This document shows, piece by piece, positions 52,801 through 62,499 of a stretch of DNA of 64,000 nucleotides. Origin of the DNA: Peronospora farinosa (lineage: Eukaryota; Oomycota; Peronosporomycetes; Peronosporales; Peronosporaceae); the NCBI GenBank assembly GCA_947646735.1, contig CANTFK010000182.1, positions 1 through 64,000 of the forward strand, written 5' to 3'. The stretch's first letter is position 1. The number at the start of each line of letters is the position of its first letter. Below the pieces are notes generated by a model that was not told the origin of the DNA, made no database searches, and saw nothing but the letters and a program-made list of their open reading frames with translations. The translations under genes were made by a program, and so were the position numbers.

Positions 52801-53363
52801 CGCCGATCAACCCAGCTGCGTCGCCATCCTCACCATTATCTCCCGCTCCCGCAGTGGGGATGGATGAGCGTGACGAGCTTCGAGAACTGATGGCAGGTCT
52901 TGTCCGTCCGCGCAGTTCTTCCGTGCCATTCCAGTCAGGCCAAATGGGTGGTGCTTCATCTGGTGAACCACTAAACGACAAGCCGTCGTGGAGCGATGAT
53001 GCTCCGAATCGCGCCCCAACAGCGCATCAAGTGGAGGAGGCTGTTCACGAAATTCACGCGTGTCTGGCAAGCTGCCGCTGCGAGTGTCCGTCCGAAACGG
53101 AGCGGGCACGAAAACTCTTGTCCATTTTTAAGGTGCTCCGCTCCCTCCACCGTGAAGGCGTGCGCTCCAAATTCCGCACACTGCAGCACGACGACATTCG
53201 CTACTCAAAGATGCTCAAGACCAACCCTAGTATCATCAAGCTACTCAAACTCGCTGGCTACGTGTCCTTACAGCAAAAGCTCACTATGAGACGGGTAGAT
53301 CAAGACTACCTTGCTCTGTTTTTGCGAGAATTGGAGCGAGAACTTCGTCCAGTTGATGGCTGA
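49854..53363 (+). CDS. START-FYVE protein with C-terminal PUB-like domain
   Basis: A 1169-residue intronless protein. I start at MLEFPLHDGFFPQIALTKEE (49854), which aligns with the N-terminus of its paralog at 38428. A START-like region (1 to about 300) is followed by a FYVE finger (about 313-366): KACAVCLRGFYF, RKHHCRTCGEVVCSSCALL and RVCSTCM, with the full RKHHCR phosphatidylinositol 3-phosphate patch. A long disordered acidic/Ser-rich middle contains a coiled coil (HELEKKIFDLQRSLEEAQRK). The stretch DELRELMAGLVRPR matches the paralog's C-terminus. Beyond it, residues about 1081-1169 add ERARKLLSIFKVLRSLHREG, RSKFRTLQHDDIRYSKML and PSIIKLLKLAGYVSLQQKL, a PUB/PUG-like helical domain, the kind that binds the p97/Cdc48 C-terminus. 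The paralog lacks it. Confidence 0.88.
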   Translation: MLEFPLHDGFFPQIALTKEEVKYYKRLGKERVAQLIRIIEDAECAYKWTSVDTARRRPRSRLARHSRLNLESNDDVSCERASFLDFQPVNKNAHASTLLKASIQLSDTKVDEILRAVAKVTTKDFRKTMRYMHGDGFVDGRTLFTFPQRSTCSGSNASHRAPARESYSYRAIKWHALKKIQRPREDDKILDFCFLEYAGKQKPQPGSNVVGFCVQESISREQEVPTLENFGIARGYLSRMGIIVSKTHQPNTFKVTSICQIDGDLSPIVRGVLEELMKKTVCAVAKIPGLVARQRVSSLRFVEQWQWVPNSDRKACAVCLRGFYFRRKHHCRTCGEVVCSSCALLRELEEPIFDITHLRVCSTCMTSAGARQAQQHFLALSGTGTGDEPASSTSNTTESYIRGLRSPQHNSYEDMIFRMRESRDRDRRQSNFAMEVLDGDTELKPANSSLKIDASLQLLARDKMHALTEVVTSIREVRDTINLTLSEAAYGERQEEDSDEIEEFNDMYSEITSIQEALESSVSNFDAALANATNAVPAMYYSGPSDRSQDSLQGSERDGGMTANQFNSVARITFAAALATRQAGQAFLSVGERQNLPLADRAALGNQEKHENEGVSAKRGSVRSVSVASFPTVYDSDDSSAQSPDPYSAFNYDKIMATYQPEQDGSELEDDDNRHSSYNFADSVRRATEIHELEKKIFDLQRSLEEAQRKLSVIDSDKMEPEYQRLDAVRDRSAQVEIESVFEIFGERSEERDATVDDTVSSRSSGPRAMSLPSAPSESRGLTTQDLVLELRGVMASSETPVRASGGSRKSLSRLSTSPLPSNVVTTSLSPVPPLPPVSSPLATGRNELFQEAKNCRSAKKPPKIKDRLVNGDLNSSNGSVKTSMCGQASKNNRPSAAPTEGSYLQALGTTGGTRYGGDRDYATSSSDENSCDDSSDELSLLSGHDFCEPHLEKYHNPAAFFIEEDLGALLKKREAAEAITSPPINPAASPSSPLSPAPAVGMDERDELRELMAGLVRPRSSSVPFQSGQMGGASSGEPLNDKPSWSDDAPNRAPTAHQVEEAVHEIHACLASCRCECPSETERARKLLSIFKVLRSLHREGVRSKFRTLQHDDIRYSKMLKTNPSIIKLLKLAGYVSLQQKLTMRRVDQDYLALFLRELERELRPVDG

Positions 53364-54270
53364 GAGAGCTTTATCAGCACATTTTTGCGTGCAGGCATTA
53401 AAGGCACCAACGTATAAACTTACACGACTAGACTGTTTGTAAGACGCAAACTGGTTAAAATAAATGCAAGACATTGACAACATACTATATGTACTGATTT
53501 AAGTTTTACTCTTCGATGCCTGCCACTAGTAATTAATATATTGTACGTAATCAATTGCAATTCACAATTCAAATCTCATGTTGATGGTTATGTTTTTTCT
53601 TAATTTATTTGAAAATATGATAATGGCGCAAATGCCATTTGATTAAAATTGCCGGGGATGGCCGCACCGCTTCTCTTTACGTATGTAACCGGGTTACACG
53701 ACCTTTAAAACATCATACCGAAAGTACATTATGGTTATTGCATATAATGTATTTTTTGTACCGATCCTTTTAGAAAGGGATATTATAGATTCACGATATT
53801 ATAGAGTATCAGTTATACCTTATATTATCGGTATCGTTCCCTTAACTGATACAGTAGTACTGAGTACTACTCCAGATACAGACAATGGCATACTACAATT
53901 ACTATAATAGTAATAATCTAGTGTAAGATACATAAAGTTTACGATGTTATGAATAGTTCTCATTTTAAGTCGTAAAGATTAAGCCAGTATTGACTTGTTT
54001 CTCTTGCGTACTTCGTGCGTTGGTACTTTGAACCTCTAAGCTGCAAACTTGCTCTTGCACTCTGTACGCTGATTCTATGAACCCTTAAGCTTATTGTTTG
54101 TCGGCTAGAAGTCCCTCCCTATTTTCACAGAATGGGTAGACTTCGTAGTCGTTTAAATAATTCCAAATAACACTAAGTGGCTTTTAGCCGTCCAATTTTT
54201 TGTTTCTTTGGAGCTACAAGGCTTTTGCCCCTTGGCTTCTTCCTCTGACTAAAGTGTGTTGTGTAGCTTC
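53364..54270. other. AT-rich intergenic flank, possibly part of an older element
   Basis: No ORF of note. It contains perfect hairpins such as GTAACCGGGTTAC and AGTAGTACTGAGTACTACT near 53.69 and 53.86 kb. The stretch 54000-54270 could be one half of a Ty1/copia LTR split by the gypsy insertion, since a copia gag relic resumes beyond 62.5 kb, but I could not confirm LTR borders. Confidence 0.4.
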
Positions 54271-54275
54271 GCTAC

Positions 54276-54733
54276 TGTAACGGGATGAGGCCGTTACATA
54301 ATATTGACACTTATATGGTGTGTCAATAAAAATATTGTTATAACTAATAATATTTGACAGCATTATCTTTTCCTATAATCTTTTCCCTAAATCTCCTTGA
54401 AGTTGGAGATGCCCTCTAATTGGTTGATATGGGCCATCATATCAACCAACGCGCTGACCAATGACCGATGGATGCGTGTAATGAGTGGAGGGCAAGTTGT
54501 TAACATACATAGTTGCAGTTTAATATAGTTAACATAGGATTATAACAGATTAGTTTTATTAGACAGTTAACTATATTAAACACAGTTTTCTTTTCCCTCT
54601 CAACTAAGCGTCTGTTTAGTTGATGAGCTTCCTCTGCTCACGTGTACGTGAGGTTCTGAGGCACCTGCTTTCACTGTAATCAGTAAGAGTAGACTATACT
54701 GTTATCAGTATAGTCGGAGGGTGCCCCATTACA
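54276..54733 (+). repeat. 5' LTR, 458 bp
   Basis: It starts TGTAACGG and ends CCATTACA. The first 23 bases form a hairpin (TGTAACGG...CCGTTACA). Others are 54422-54447 and a CTATACTG/CAGTATAG stem near the 3' end. AATATAGTTAAC and GTTAACTATATT form a longer-range inverted pair inside. Confidence 0.93.
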
Positions 54734-54750
54734 CCTGGTAGCACTTCGTG
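54734..54750 (+). other. Primer-binding-like site
   Basis: CC then TGGTAGCACTTCGTGG follows the LTR end. The TGGTAGCAC core is shared with the minus-strand element at 3.93 kb in the same position. The priming tRNA is not identified. Confidence 0.5.
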
Positions 54751-54780
54751 GTCCGTTCAGCGACCACCGCACCATCCGCT

Positions 54781-55837
54781 ATGGAATCAGCGGGTGATGA
54801 ACGTCATCACGCAACGCGTGATGATTTCCGCCATTTGAGTGACCTCGAATGGAATGCGGTTCAGCGTATGGCTGAAACCATCGGCAACCCTGCCGTTGGT
54901 GCCATGTTGCTCTCTCTTAGCGGAGACGACCAACATGCAACCATCGCCAAGTTCATACAACATGAACTTGACGAAGTCGTAAAGAAACTCACCTTGCTAG
55001 AGGAGCAAGGTTCTCAACAGGTTGAACTGTTGAGAGAACAAGGCGCTCAACAAGCTGACTTGTTGATGCAGCAGGGTGCTCAACAGTCTGAACTGTTGAG
55101 ACAACAGCAGGCTAGTGCTGTTGCTGCCGGGTCGGCGTATGCACGTCGACCCGAGTCCTTGAAGATTGATGTCTTCAAGTACAAGGCAGTCGAAAGCGAC
55201 TCCTTGTTAAGATGGTTCGTCGAGCTCGACGATGCCATTGAGGCTCGTCGCATCGATGACGATGCGATGAAGATAAAGTTCGCTATGTCGAACTTGGGAG
55301 GACGTGCTAAAGCTTGGGCCTTAGGGCTCAAACTGCATGACCCATACGTTTTCCCAACGTATGATGTCTTTAAGTCGCAGCTCAAAACCATGATTGAACC
55401 GCCTCGCGCCGAATTCAGGGCTCCGGCTGATCTCCTGGATTTGAAACAGGGTAAGCGTGATATACACGCTTACGCCCAACACGTACGATACCTCGTTAGC
55501 TGTATTTAGCTGTATCGTACTGAATCCAATCGATGAACACACGGAGGTTACTGTGTTCATCAAGGGTCTTACGGACGATCACGTCAAGACCCACCTGTTC
55601 CGCTTGGAACTAGAATCGCTGGATCAAGCGATCTCTGCAGCGAAACAGAAGGACTTTAGCCTGCAACAGGCTCACGGCCCTTCGGGGTCCTATCGTCCAG
55701 CGAGGCGACAGGAGGGCGGAGGTCCAGAACCAATGGACCTCTACTATGTAGAGAGCGAGCGACCTCGCTCTCCAGGGTACAAGCGATTGCAAAATTGAAA
55801 TCGATGTCCAAAGATGGGCCACTACGCTTATGAGTGA
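54781..55837 (+). pseudogene. Retrotransposon gag, frameshifted
   Basis: It starts MESAGDERHHATRDDF. A Gln/Leu repeat region (LLREQGAQQADLLMQQGAQQ) leads to the capsid domain (SNLGGRAKAWALGLKLHDPY, FKSQLKTMIEPPRAEFRAP). An exact 10 bp tandem duplication at 55496-55515 shifts the frame. The match resumes in the next frame (VLNPIDEHTEVTVFIKGL) and runs to a zinc knuckle at 55796-55837 whose first and last Cys codons are both TGA. Confidence 0.88.
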
Positions 55838-56108
55838 AGTTCCACACGCCCAGTGTCTCGTAACACTGGGAGCGACGATTGTCCGTCTGCTAGCAAGGGC
55901 CATAGACGTGGGCCCTACGTTGCTGCAAAATCGCAACAACGTGGTGGACCATCAAAAAACGGTCGGGGTCAGTAGGGGCGGGACGCCCTACTGATCCAGC
56001 AACGTCAAGAGAGCTCGCGGGACTCTTGACGAAGGTTGCCCTAACAAACAGTCACTGTGTGTTGCCGCTCCGAGTGATGAGGTATCCATCATCACCTATC
56101 AGATCGAA

Positions 56109-56757
56109 GTGACAAAGAACATGTCACTTCGCGCCCTAGTTGATTGTGGGGCTTCGAACAACTTTGTTCGAGGCCAGTCGCTAGATGATCGTAGGCTCAA
56201 ATATGTTGAGCGCAAGACCCCCTTCAACGAGGACGAGGATGCGCCTTTCGACTGGCGCTTCCGTAACAGTAAAGAAACGTGTAGTGGGAATTCACTACAC
56301 ACTTGAAGGTAAGGAGTACGGTGATGTTTTTATCTTACTCGACCTGGATGACAAATTTGATTTCATCCTAGGATTATTATGGCTTAGCAGGTGCGAGTCG
56401 TGTGTCAGCTGGCAGTATCGAACCGTGAAGATGCCTGCCGCTTTTTCATCAGATGGCCATCTGATGAACGTCTTGGAGCGTTCACAAGCGTGTCAATATT
56501 TTACGAGTGAGTGCGATGGCCTCACTTGTGGTTCGGTCGTTAGTACGACTGCACAAGAACTCAGCGTGACAATCAGTCACGCTGAGGAGCAAGCTGCCGG
56601 CGGCTGTGCACAAGCACAGGCAGCGCCGAAGGTCCACCACTCGAATAAATCTGTGGAACGGGACATGAATGCTCGCCTAGAGGGCAGCATTCTCCGAAGA
56701 GTAAACCGGTTGCCCAAAAGGGGCTACACGGTAATCCTAGGTCAACTGGAGAGCTAA
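56109..56757 (+). pseudogene. Retropepsin-like aspartic protease, frameshifted
   Basis: The catalytic motif LVDCGASNNFVRG has DCGAS at 56142-56156 in place of the usual DSGA. The frame changes near 56280 and the second half (EGKEYGDVFILLDLDDKFDF, ILGLLWLSRCESCVSWQ) continues in another frame. It would process the Gag-Pol polyprotein in an intact copy. Confidence 0.8.
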
Positions 56758-57216
56758 TCGTAGAGGATCTCGCTGTGGTTGCGCAGCCGCAGCTAGAGGA
56801 AGCCGATTGAATAAGTTCCATCGATTCTGAGGGAATAAGTCACCAGGAAACAATTAATGAAGGAATAAGTTCCTTAGGATGTAGCCGAGACGTTAAACGT
56901 CTTGGTTAATGACGGATCAAACGTAGGCGCTTGTACGCTTGATCTGATTGCGCCTCTAAAGCAAACTTCAAAGATGAATTAGTTGCCTACGCTAGAACCT
57001 AAAAGGTTCTTGCGTGATCTGCATAGTGGCAAAGTCAATCAGATCTATGTGCTCGTCGCAGAGGACGAGTACATGACTGACATTCGGTCAGCAACAGTTT
57101 TTGCCGAGAACGAACGGGTTCTCAGCAGCTCATCAATGGACGAAAGTGTCCTTGATGAATAGACTCGGATTGAGCGATATACATCGCAATCCTGGGAGTC
57201 ACTGAAGTCAAATCCT

Positions 57217-58600
57217 TTGTATAATGATTTGGCCGAAGTCAAGGATGTGTTCCTTGAATCCGCAACTTGTAAATTACCTAAGGATAAAGGTACTCGACAC
57301 GAGATCGACCTTGTTCCAGACACAAAATATTGTGTCATGAGGCAGTGGCCACTGCCTCGGGAGCAGGTCGATGCGATCGACAAATTCTTTGCCAATCGCC
57401 TAGCAGTGAGCCATGTAAGGGAGTCAACCTCACCTCCCAGCTCTCCGAACTTCTGTGTGCGCAAGGCCACAGGGGGATGGAAACGTGCACGCGTTCAGCA
57501 AGCTGTACGCTGCGACGATGCCGGCGCAAACGCCGATACCTAAAAAGGACGTATTCATAGATGGAATGTTTAAGAGCACCATCTTTTCGTCTATGGATCT
57601 GATGGATGGTTTCTATCATATCCTAATGCGTGAACGGGACATCCCGTACACAGCAGCGAGCACTCGCAATGGTATGCTCTAGGAATGGTGGGTGATGCCG
57701 CAAGAGCTCAGTAATTATCCAGACACATTCAATAGATGTGTTTCACATCTATTGAGACCGTGCGCGAATTCGCACCGAGTTACTTCGATGATGTGTTCGT
57801 CCATAGTCGGGCTATGGACGGGAAAACAGACGTAAAAGTCCATATACTCCACGTCCGTAAGGTTCTTATACTTATGCGCGAGCATAAGCTGTACGCCAAC
57901 CTCAAGAAGTGTATATTCGCAGCTAGCGAAATACCATTTCATGGGGGCATCGTCGGAAAGAACGGCGTACGCCCTCATCCAGAAAAGATCAAGGCGTCAC
58001 CGAATGGCCAGTGTCAGTCGATGTCAAGGGACAAAGGAAGTTCCTTGGGCTAGCGGCGTACTTGCACAAGTACTCGCGCAATTACGCCGAAATGACAGTA
58101 CATCTTTCTTGTTTACTCAAGAAAAATGTAAAGTGGAATTGAAACGCTGACTGTCAGCGTTCCTTTGAACGTATCAAGCAAAGCTTGATGCAATCACCAG
58201 AACTGGAGATTGCCGATCAAGACAGACCATTTCATGTGGTCTGTGACGCCAGTGATTTTGCAATCGGCTGTGCACTGATGCAATATGATACAGACGGCGC
58301 CGAGCGTGTCGTCTGTTATCAATCGCGTCAGCTGCAACCGGCCGAGCGCGATTACCCGGTGCATGACAAGAAACCCCTTGACATGAAGTATGCACTGGCT
58401 AAGTTTCGCGTCTATCTCTTAGGAGATAGACCGTTCATTGTATATACAGACCATGCGTCACTACGCACGGCTGTAAATAGTCCACACCTCTCGCAACGAA
58501 TGGCGAGATGGTTGTCATTCTTCGCATAGTACAACTTCTCCGTGGAGTATAAGCCGGGACGACTTAACGTCGTCGCCGATGCTCTCTCACGTCGGCCTGA
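57217..58600 (+). pseudogene. Reverse transcriptase and RNase H, broken
   Basis: RT begins with LPKDKGTRHEIDLVPDTKY and WPLPREQVDAIDKFF. After a frameshift near 57480 it continues FSSMDLMDGFYHILM. An in-frame TAG sits near 57680, and the catalytic YFDD is at 57781-57792. RNase H has FHVVCDASDFAIGCALMQ and VYTDHASLRTAV (58185-58529), then a TAG and the connecting VEYKPGRLNVVADALSRRPD. Several frame changes preclude a product. Confidence 0.9.
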
Positions 58601-58774
58601 CCTAGAGCCGACTGTGCAATACGGCAGTGATGTGAACACCACTGTCGCCACGCTGAGTACCAGCGTCTTGTCGTCGAGTAAACTCGACGACATTAGAATG
58701 GCATGCGCACAAGATAATGATCTTGTACGCCTGATGGAGTACTTAAGGACTCATCCACGCAAGCTAAGAAGTGC

Positions 58775-60598
58775 TTGCCTACCATGTATCGTTCTTCTCT
58801 CGATCGATACACCCAGCGGGACGGCTTACTGTACTACACAGCCGTCAACAACGACACGCCTCGTGTCGTTGTACCGTCACAACATGATCTCAGGTTACGG
58901 ATAATGTTTGAATGTCACGATGCACCAATAAGTGGGCATCGCGGCCGTGAGAAGACTTATCTCACGGTCAGTCGCGACTTTTACTGGACACGCCAGTATA
59001 AGTTTGTGCGCAAGTACGTGCGTGCTTGCGAGGTGTGTCAGCGAGTGAAGCCTAGTCCTTCACTCCGTGCACCATTGCAGCCTCAACCTGTTCCGGCAGA
59101 GTGCTGGGAGTCCGTATCAATGGACTTCGTCTTTGGGTTTCCCAAAGACGTTCACGGGAATAATGGTATTCTCGTGTTTGTAGACAGGTTCAGCAAGATG
59201 GTACATCTTGTTGCTGTACCTGAGTCGATCACAGCAGAGGGCTGTTCTCGAGTACAATCTTTCGATTGCACGGGTTACCCCGTGAACTTGTGTCCGATAG
59301 GGACCCCCGATTCACGGCTGAGTTTTGGCTTTCCGTGTTCCAAACACTTGGAATACGGCTCACAGTCTACTTATGAGCATCTAGAAGCTGATGGTCAGAC
59401 TGAGCGCGCAAAATCGCCTCCTCGAAGAGATACTTTGATGGTACGTCTACTAACTCACGAGTTGGAGTGAGGTTTTGTCGATAATCGAACTCGCCATTAA
59501 CAACTCATTGCATGCGTCCACGACGCATACACCGTTCTACATAAATCGCCTTCGCCACCCACGTGTCCCCACCTTAGTAGAGGGTGACTTTAGTTTAAGG
59601 GGGGGAGACTCGCCGAGCAAGAACCAATCTGGCTCTTGCTCATCACGTGACGACGTTATGGTCGACGCGAAAGTAACCGAAGTCGTACCATTCGACTTTG
59701 GGGAAAGGGAAAAAATAAAGAGCGATGACTCTATTACTAATAACGATGCTGGAGATGTCTAATCGCTCGAGGTATCACAAGAGAGAAGAGTAATGATCTT
59801 GCTGAGTTAGTAGAACATATCTCTGCAGTGCATTCACAATGCACTGCAGCCAAAAGCAACGAGTCAGCTGAGAATTTCGTGCTGACTCGAGAAGCGGTAG
59901 TCCGTTTCGTGCAAGATTCCATCGCGGAAGCGGTGGATAAGCAAAAACGAAACGCAGACAATAATGGAAGGGCAAATGCTCAGACATTTATTGAAGGCAA
60001 TTTAGTTTTACTGTCAACAGTAAACCTACCTAAACATGTAGTGACTAACGTGGGCAGCAATAAATTGTTGCCCAAGTACATCCGCCCGTTTCGTGTATTG
60101 CACCGCCTAGTCAACGCATACACGATCGAGTTGCCACGCAGGATGCGTACGCATCCTACGTTTTACGTGGGACGTCTTCGTCATTACGTTCAGTACGCGG
60201 ATTCTTCGAACGACGAAGATAGCCATTACTCTCAAGAATCCCCTTCATATTCTTGTGGTCACGAACCAGTTTTTCAACCTAGTCGTTTAGACACAATATC
60301 GTCTCATGACATTGCCCAACTGATGGACGACGTTCCCGGCCTTGTCGAACAGTACGACAAGGGACACCCGATGGTGAAGAAGGACCATCGGAAACGAGCG
60401 CCCAGCGCGCTCGTAAAGGGATTGCAAAGTAGCAATCCCTTTACGCATCTCTTCCGAGATGCGAGCTCTTCACCAGGGCTAGTAAGGAGGTACGCCTCCT
60501 TAGGCGCTCTTGACGAGGTGCTCAGGCACCCCGGGCATGGTTCGCTCCCAAAGAGGCATAATATGCCTGCCTCTTTCGATAACCGGTGCAAACGATAG
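58775..60598 (+). pseudogene. Integrase and chromo-like C-terminus, broken
   Basis: The zinc-binding HHCC region (HDAPISGHRGREK, then CEVCQRVKPS) is followed by the start of the catalytic core (SMDFVFGFPKDVHGNNGILV, FVDRFSKMVHLVAVP). The frame then becomes unreliable, with ELAINNSLHASTTHTPFYIN at 59.5 kb and a C-terminal NAYTIELPRRMRTHPTFYVG then RLRHYVQYADSSND (60.1 kb), the chromo-like targeting end. It is not functional. Confidence 0.85.
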
Positions 60599-61500
60599 CA
60601 TGCACCGGACGTACTTCGTTTCTCAAGCTTATTGCGGCTAGCATAAAGTCTTTGAAACCAAGCCTCTTTTCCAACGTTTAAGACGTTGGCGATAAACGCG
60701 CTCCAACATTGAAGGAACGCGTCAGCCTCACGCTTCTTGTGTGAGCCATACCATCGATGCTTCAGAAACACATCGATGTAATGGTCGTTCTCAGTGCGAA
60801 AGTTCTTCGCACTGGCGTCATGGCTGTGAAGCTATGACGCATCAAACAGCGGTATAGGGACCTTTCGTTGGTCTTTCCAGACGAACGATCAAACAGATGC
60901 TCGATAGCATCCATGTCTTGCGATCAGGAGCAAGACGTAATACTTTGCGGTCTAAAGCCTCCTGCGTGGTGTCAACAGAAGTACTGACACCACGTGTATT
61001 GATGTCAGTAGAAGTACTGACATCACCCTTACCGCCCCCAATCGAGTCACTATCCCTCGACTCATTTCACGGTACATTGATTCACTCAATGTACCACGGC
61101 CTCTCTTCGTAAGATTCAACGACGAGGTAACACCCCGGGGCGATCCTGGGATTGGCGCAGGTGGCTTTGAGTCGGATGCGTCATCCGGCTCACCAGAGTA
61201 GTTAAAGACTAACTATGGGTCAAAATCTTCACGTGGCGCTTCGCCAAGTGAACCTGCAACAGGCGTTGCAGGCTGATGTTCACTTCCATCAGAAACATTA
61301 GTGTCTGCTGGCTGGACTGTGAAGCCTCCGTAGAGCCTGAACACAGGCGTGCAGCCAAAATCTTGGCTGGCTTGGCAGCGACGCGCATTGACTTAGTCAT
61401 AGCGTGAAAATTGTTGGGATAAAAAGAAAACCCAACAAGTTTTCCCTTTCCATTATCACTAAACAGTCACTAACGTGAATGTTGGTTAATGGGGGGGTAA
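60599..61500 (+). other. 3' untranslated part of the gypsy element
   Basis: About 900 bp after the integrase C-terminus with short ORFs only. It is rich in short hairpins (for example AAGGGATTGC/GCAATCCCTT near 60.42 kb and GATGTCAG/CTGACATC near 61.01 kb). It ends in a G-run (61491-61497) just before the 3' LTR, a candidate polypurine tract. Confidence 0.6.
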
Positions 61501-61936
61501 TGTAATGAGGTAAGCCCGTTACATAATATTGACACTTATATGATGTGTCAATAAAAATAGCATTATAACTAATAATAATTGACAATATTATCTTTTCCTA
61601 TAATCTTATCCCTAAATCTCCTTGAAGTTGGAGATGCCCTCTAATTGGTTGATATGGGCCATCATATCAACCAACATGACCGATGGACGCGCGCAATGAG
61701 TGGAGGGCAAGTTGTCAACATACATAGTTGCAGTTTAATATAGTTAACATAGGATATAACAGATTAGTTTTATTAGACAGTTAACTATACTAAACACAGT
61801 TTTCTTTTCCTTCTCAACTAAGCATTTGTTTAGTTGATGAATTCCTCTGCTCACGTGTACATGAGGTAATTGAGGCACCTGCTTTCACTGTCATCAGTAT
61901 ACTAATATCAGTATAGTCGGAGGGTACCTCATTACA
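61501..61936 (+). repeat. 3' LTR, 436 bp
   Basis: It starts TGTAATGAGG and ends CTCATTACA, collinear with the 5' LTR. It lacks about 10 bases of the GCGCTGACC region present in the 5' copy, along with a few other small indels. The terminal hairpin of the 5' LTR is disrupted here. Confidence 0.93.
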
Positions 61937-61941
61937 GCTAC

Positions 61942-62499
61942 GAAGTACGTGTGGGAGAGGCCGATCTAATGTAAGTTAACAGGTTTCGTTGTCGAATTGT
62001 GCTCGCAGCTGCTATTTCTAACATAGAAGATGCCGGTGTGATCCTATTTGAAGGTGTTTTAGTCAACAAGGGTGGAGTGGCACTATTGTCTCTAAAACGT
62101 CTGTTCTATCTATGACGGATAGTGGTTTGCTTAGCACATGAAACTTAATAATGCGAGTGGAAAGCGTTTAAAGTTTCTACGCCGACCACGTGAGCGTGAC
62201 GAGGGTTACCGGCCCAATTGAATTTCGAGGCTTTGTGTTTACAGCACATTTTTTACCTATATTACTCATTGTTGATTCGGCGAGTAGGTTTATTATACGG
62301 CTGTCATGATATGAGGTCCACAAATAAATTATATGGTAAGAAGTAAGCTACAATGAATGAATCACTTTCAAATGCTCTGTCCAGGGAACAAGCGTTCTTT
62401 GTTTCGTCCCCTTCGGTCTCTACGATCGCTCTTCTCTTCACCCCACCGTTTGAATTATAACAGGTTACAAGCCTAAGTGCCATATATTCTGGATAAACG
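61942..62499. other. Flank between gypsy element and copia relic
   Basis: About 560 bp without ORFs. It could be the right part of a copia LTR and leader interrupted by the gypsy insertion. No borders were found. Confidence 0.35.

Larger units (their letters stand above)
54271..61941 (+). mobile_element. Ty3/gypsy LTR retrotransposon, complete in structure, inactive
   Basis: Both LTRs are present (54276-54733 and 61501-61936), flanked by the 5 bp target duplication GCTAC (54271-54275 and 61937-61941). A primer-binding-like site follows the 5' LTR and a G-run precedes the 3' LTR. Domain order is gag, protease, RT, RNase H, integrase and a chromo-like C-terminus, the Ty3/gypsy order. The LTRs differ by roughly two dozen substitutions and several indels, and every domain carries stops or frameshifts, so the insertion is not recent and cannot move by itself. 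Perfect short inverted repeats fill the whole element (see findings). Confidence 0.95.

Noticed and set aside
60304..60771. 155-codon minus-strand ORF at the 3' end of the gypsy element
   Set aside because: Antisense to the integrase C-terminus and 3' region. The open frame is helped by the inverted-repeat-rich sequence.
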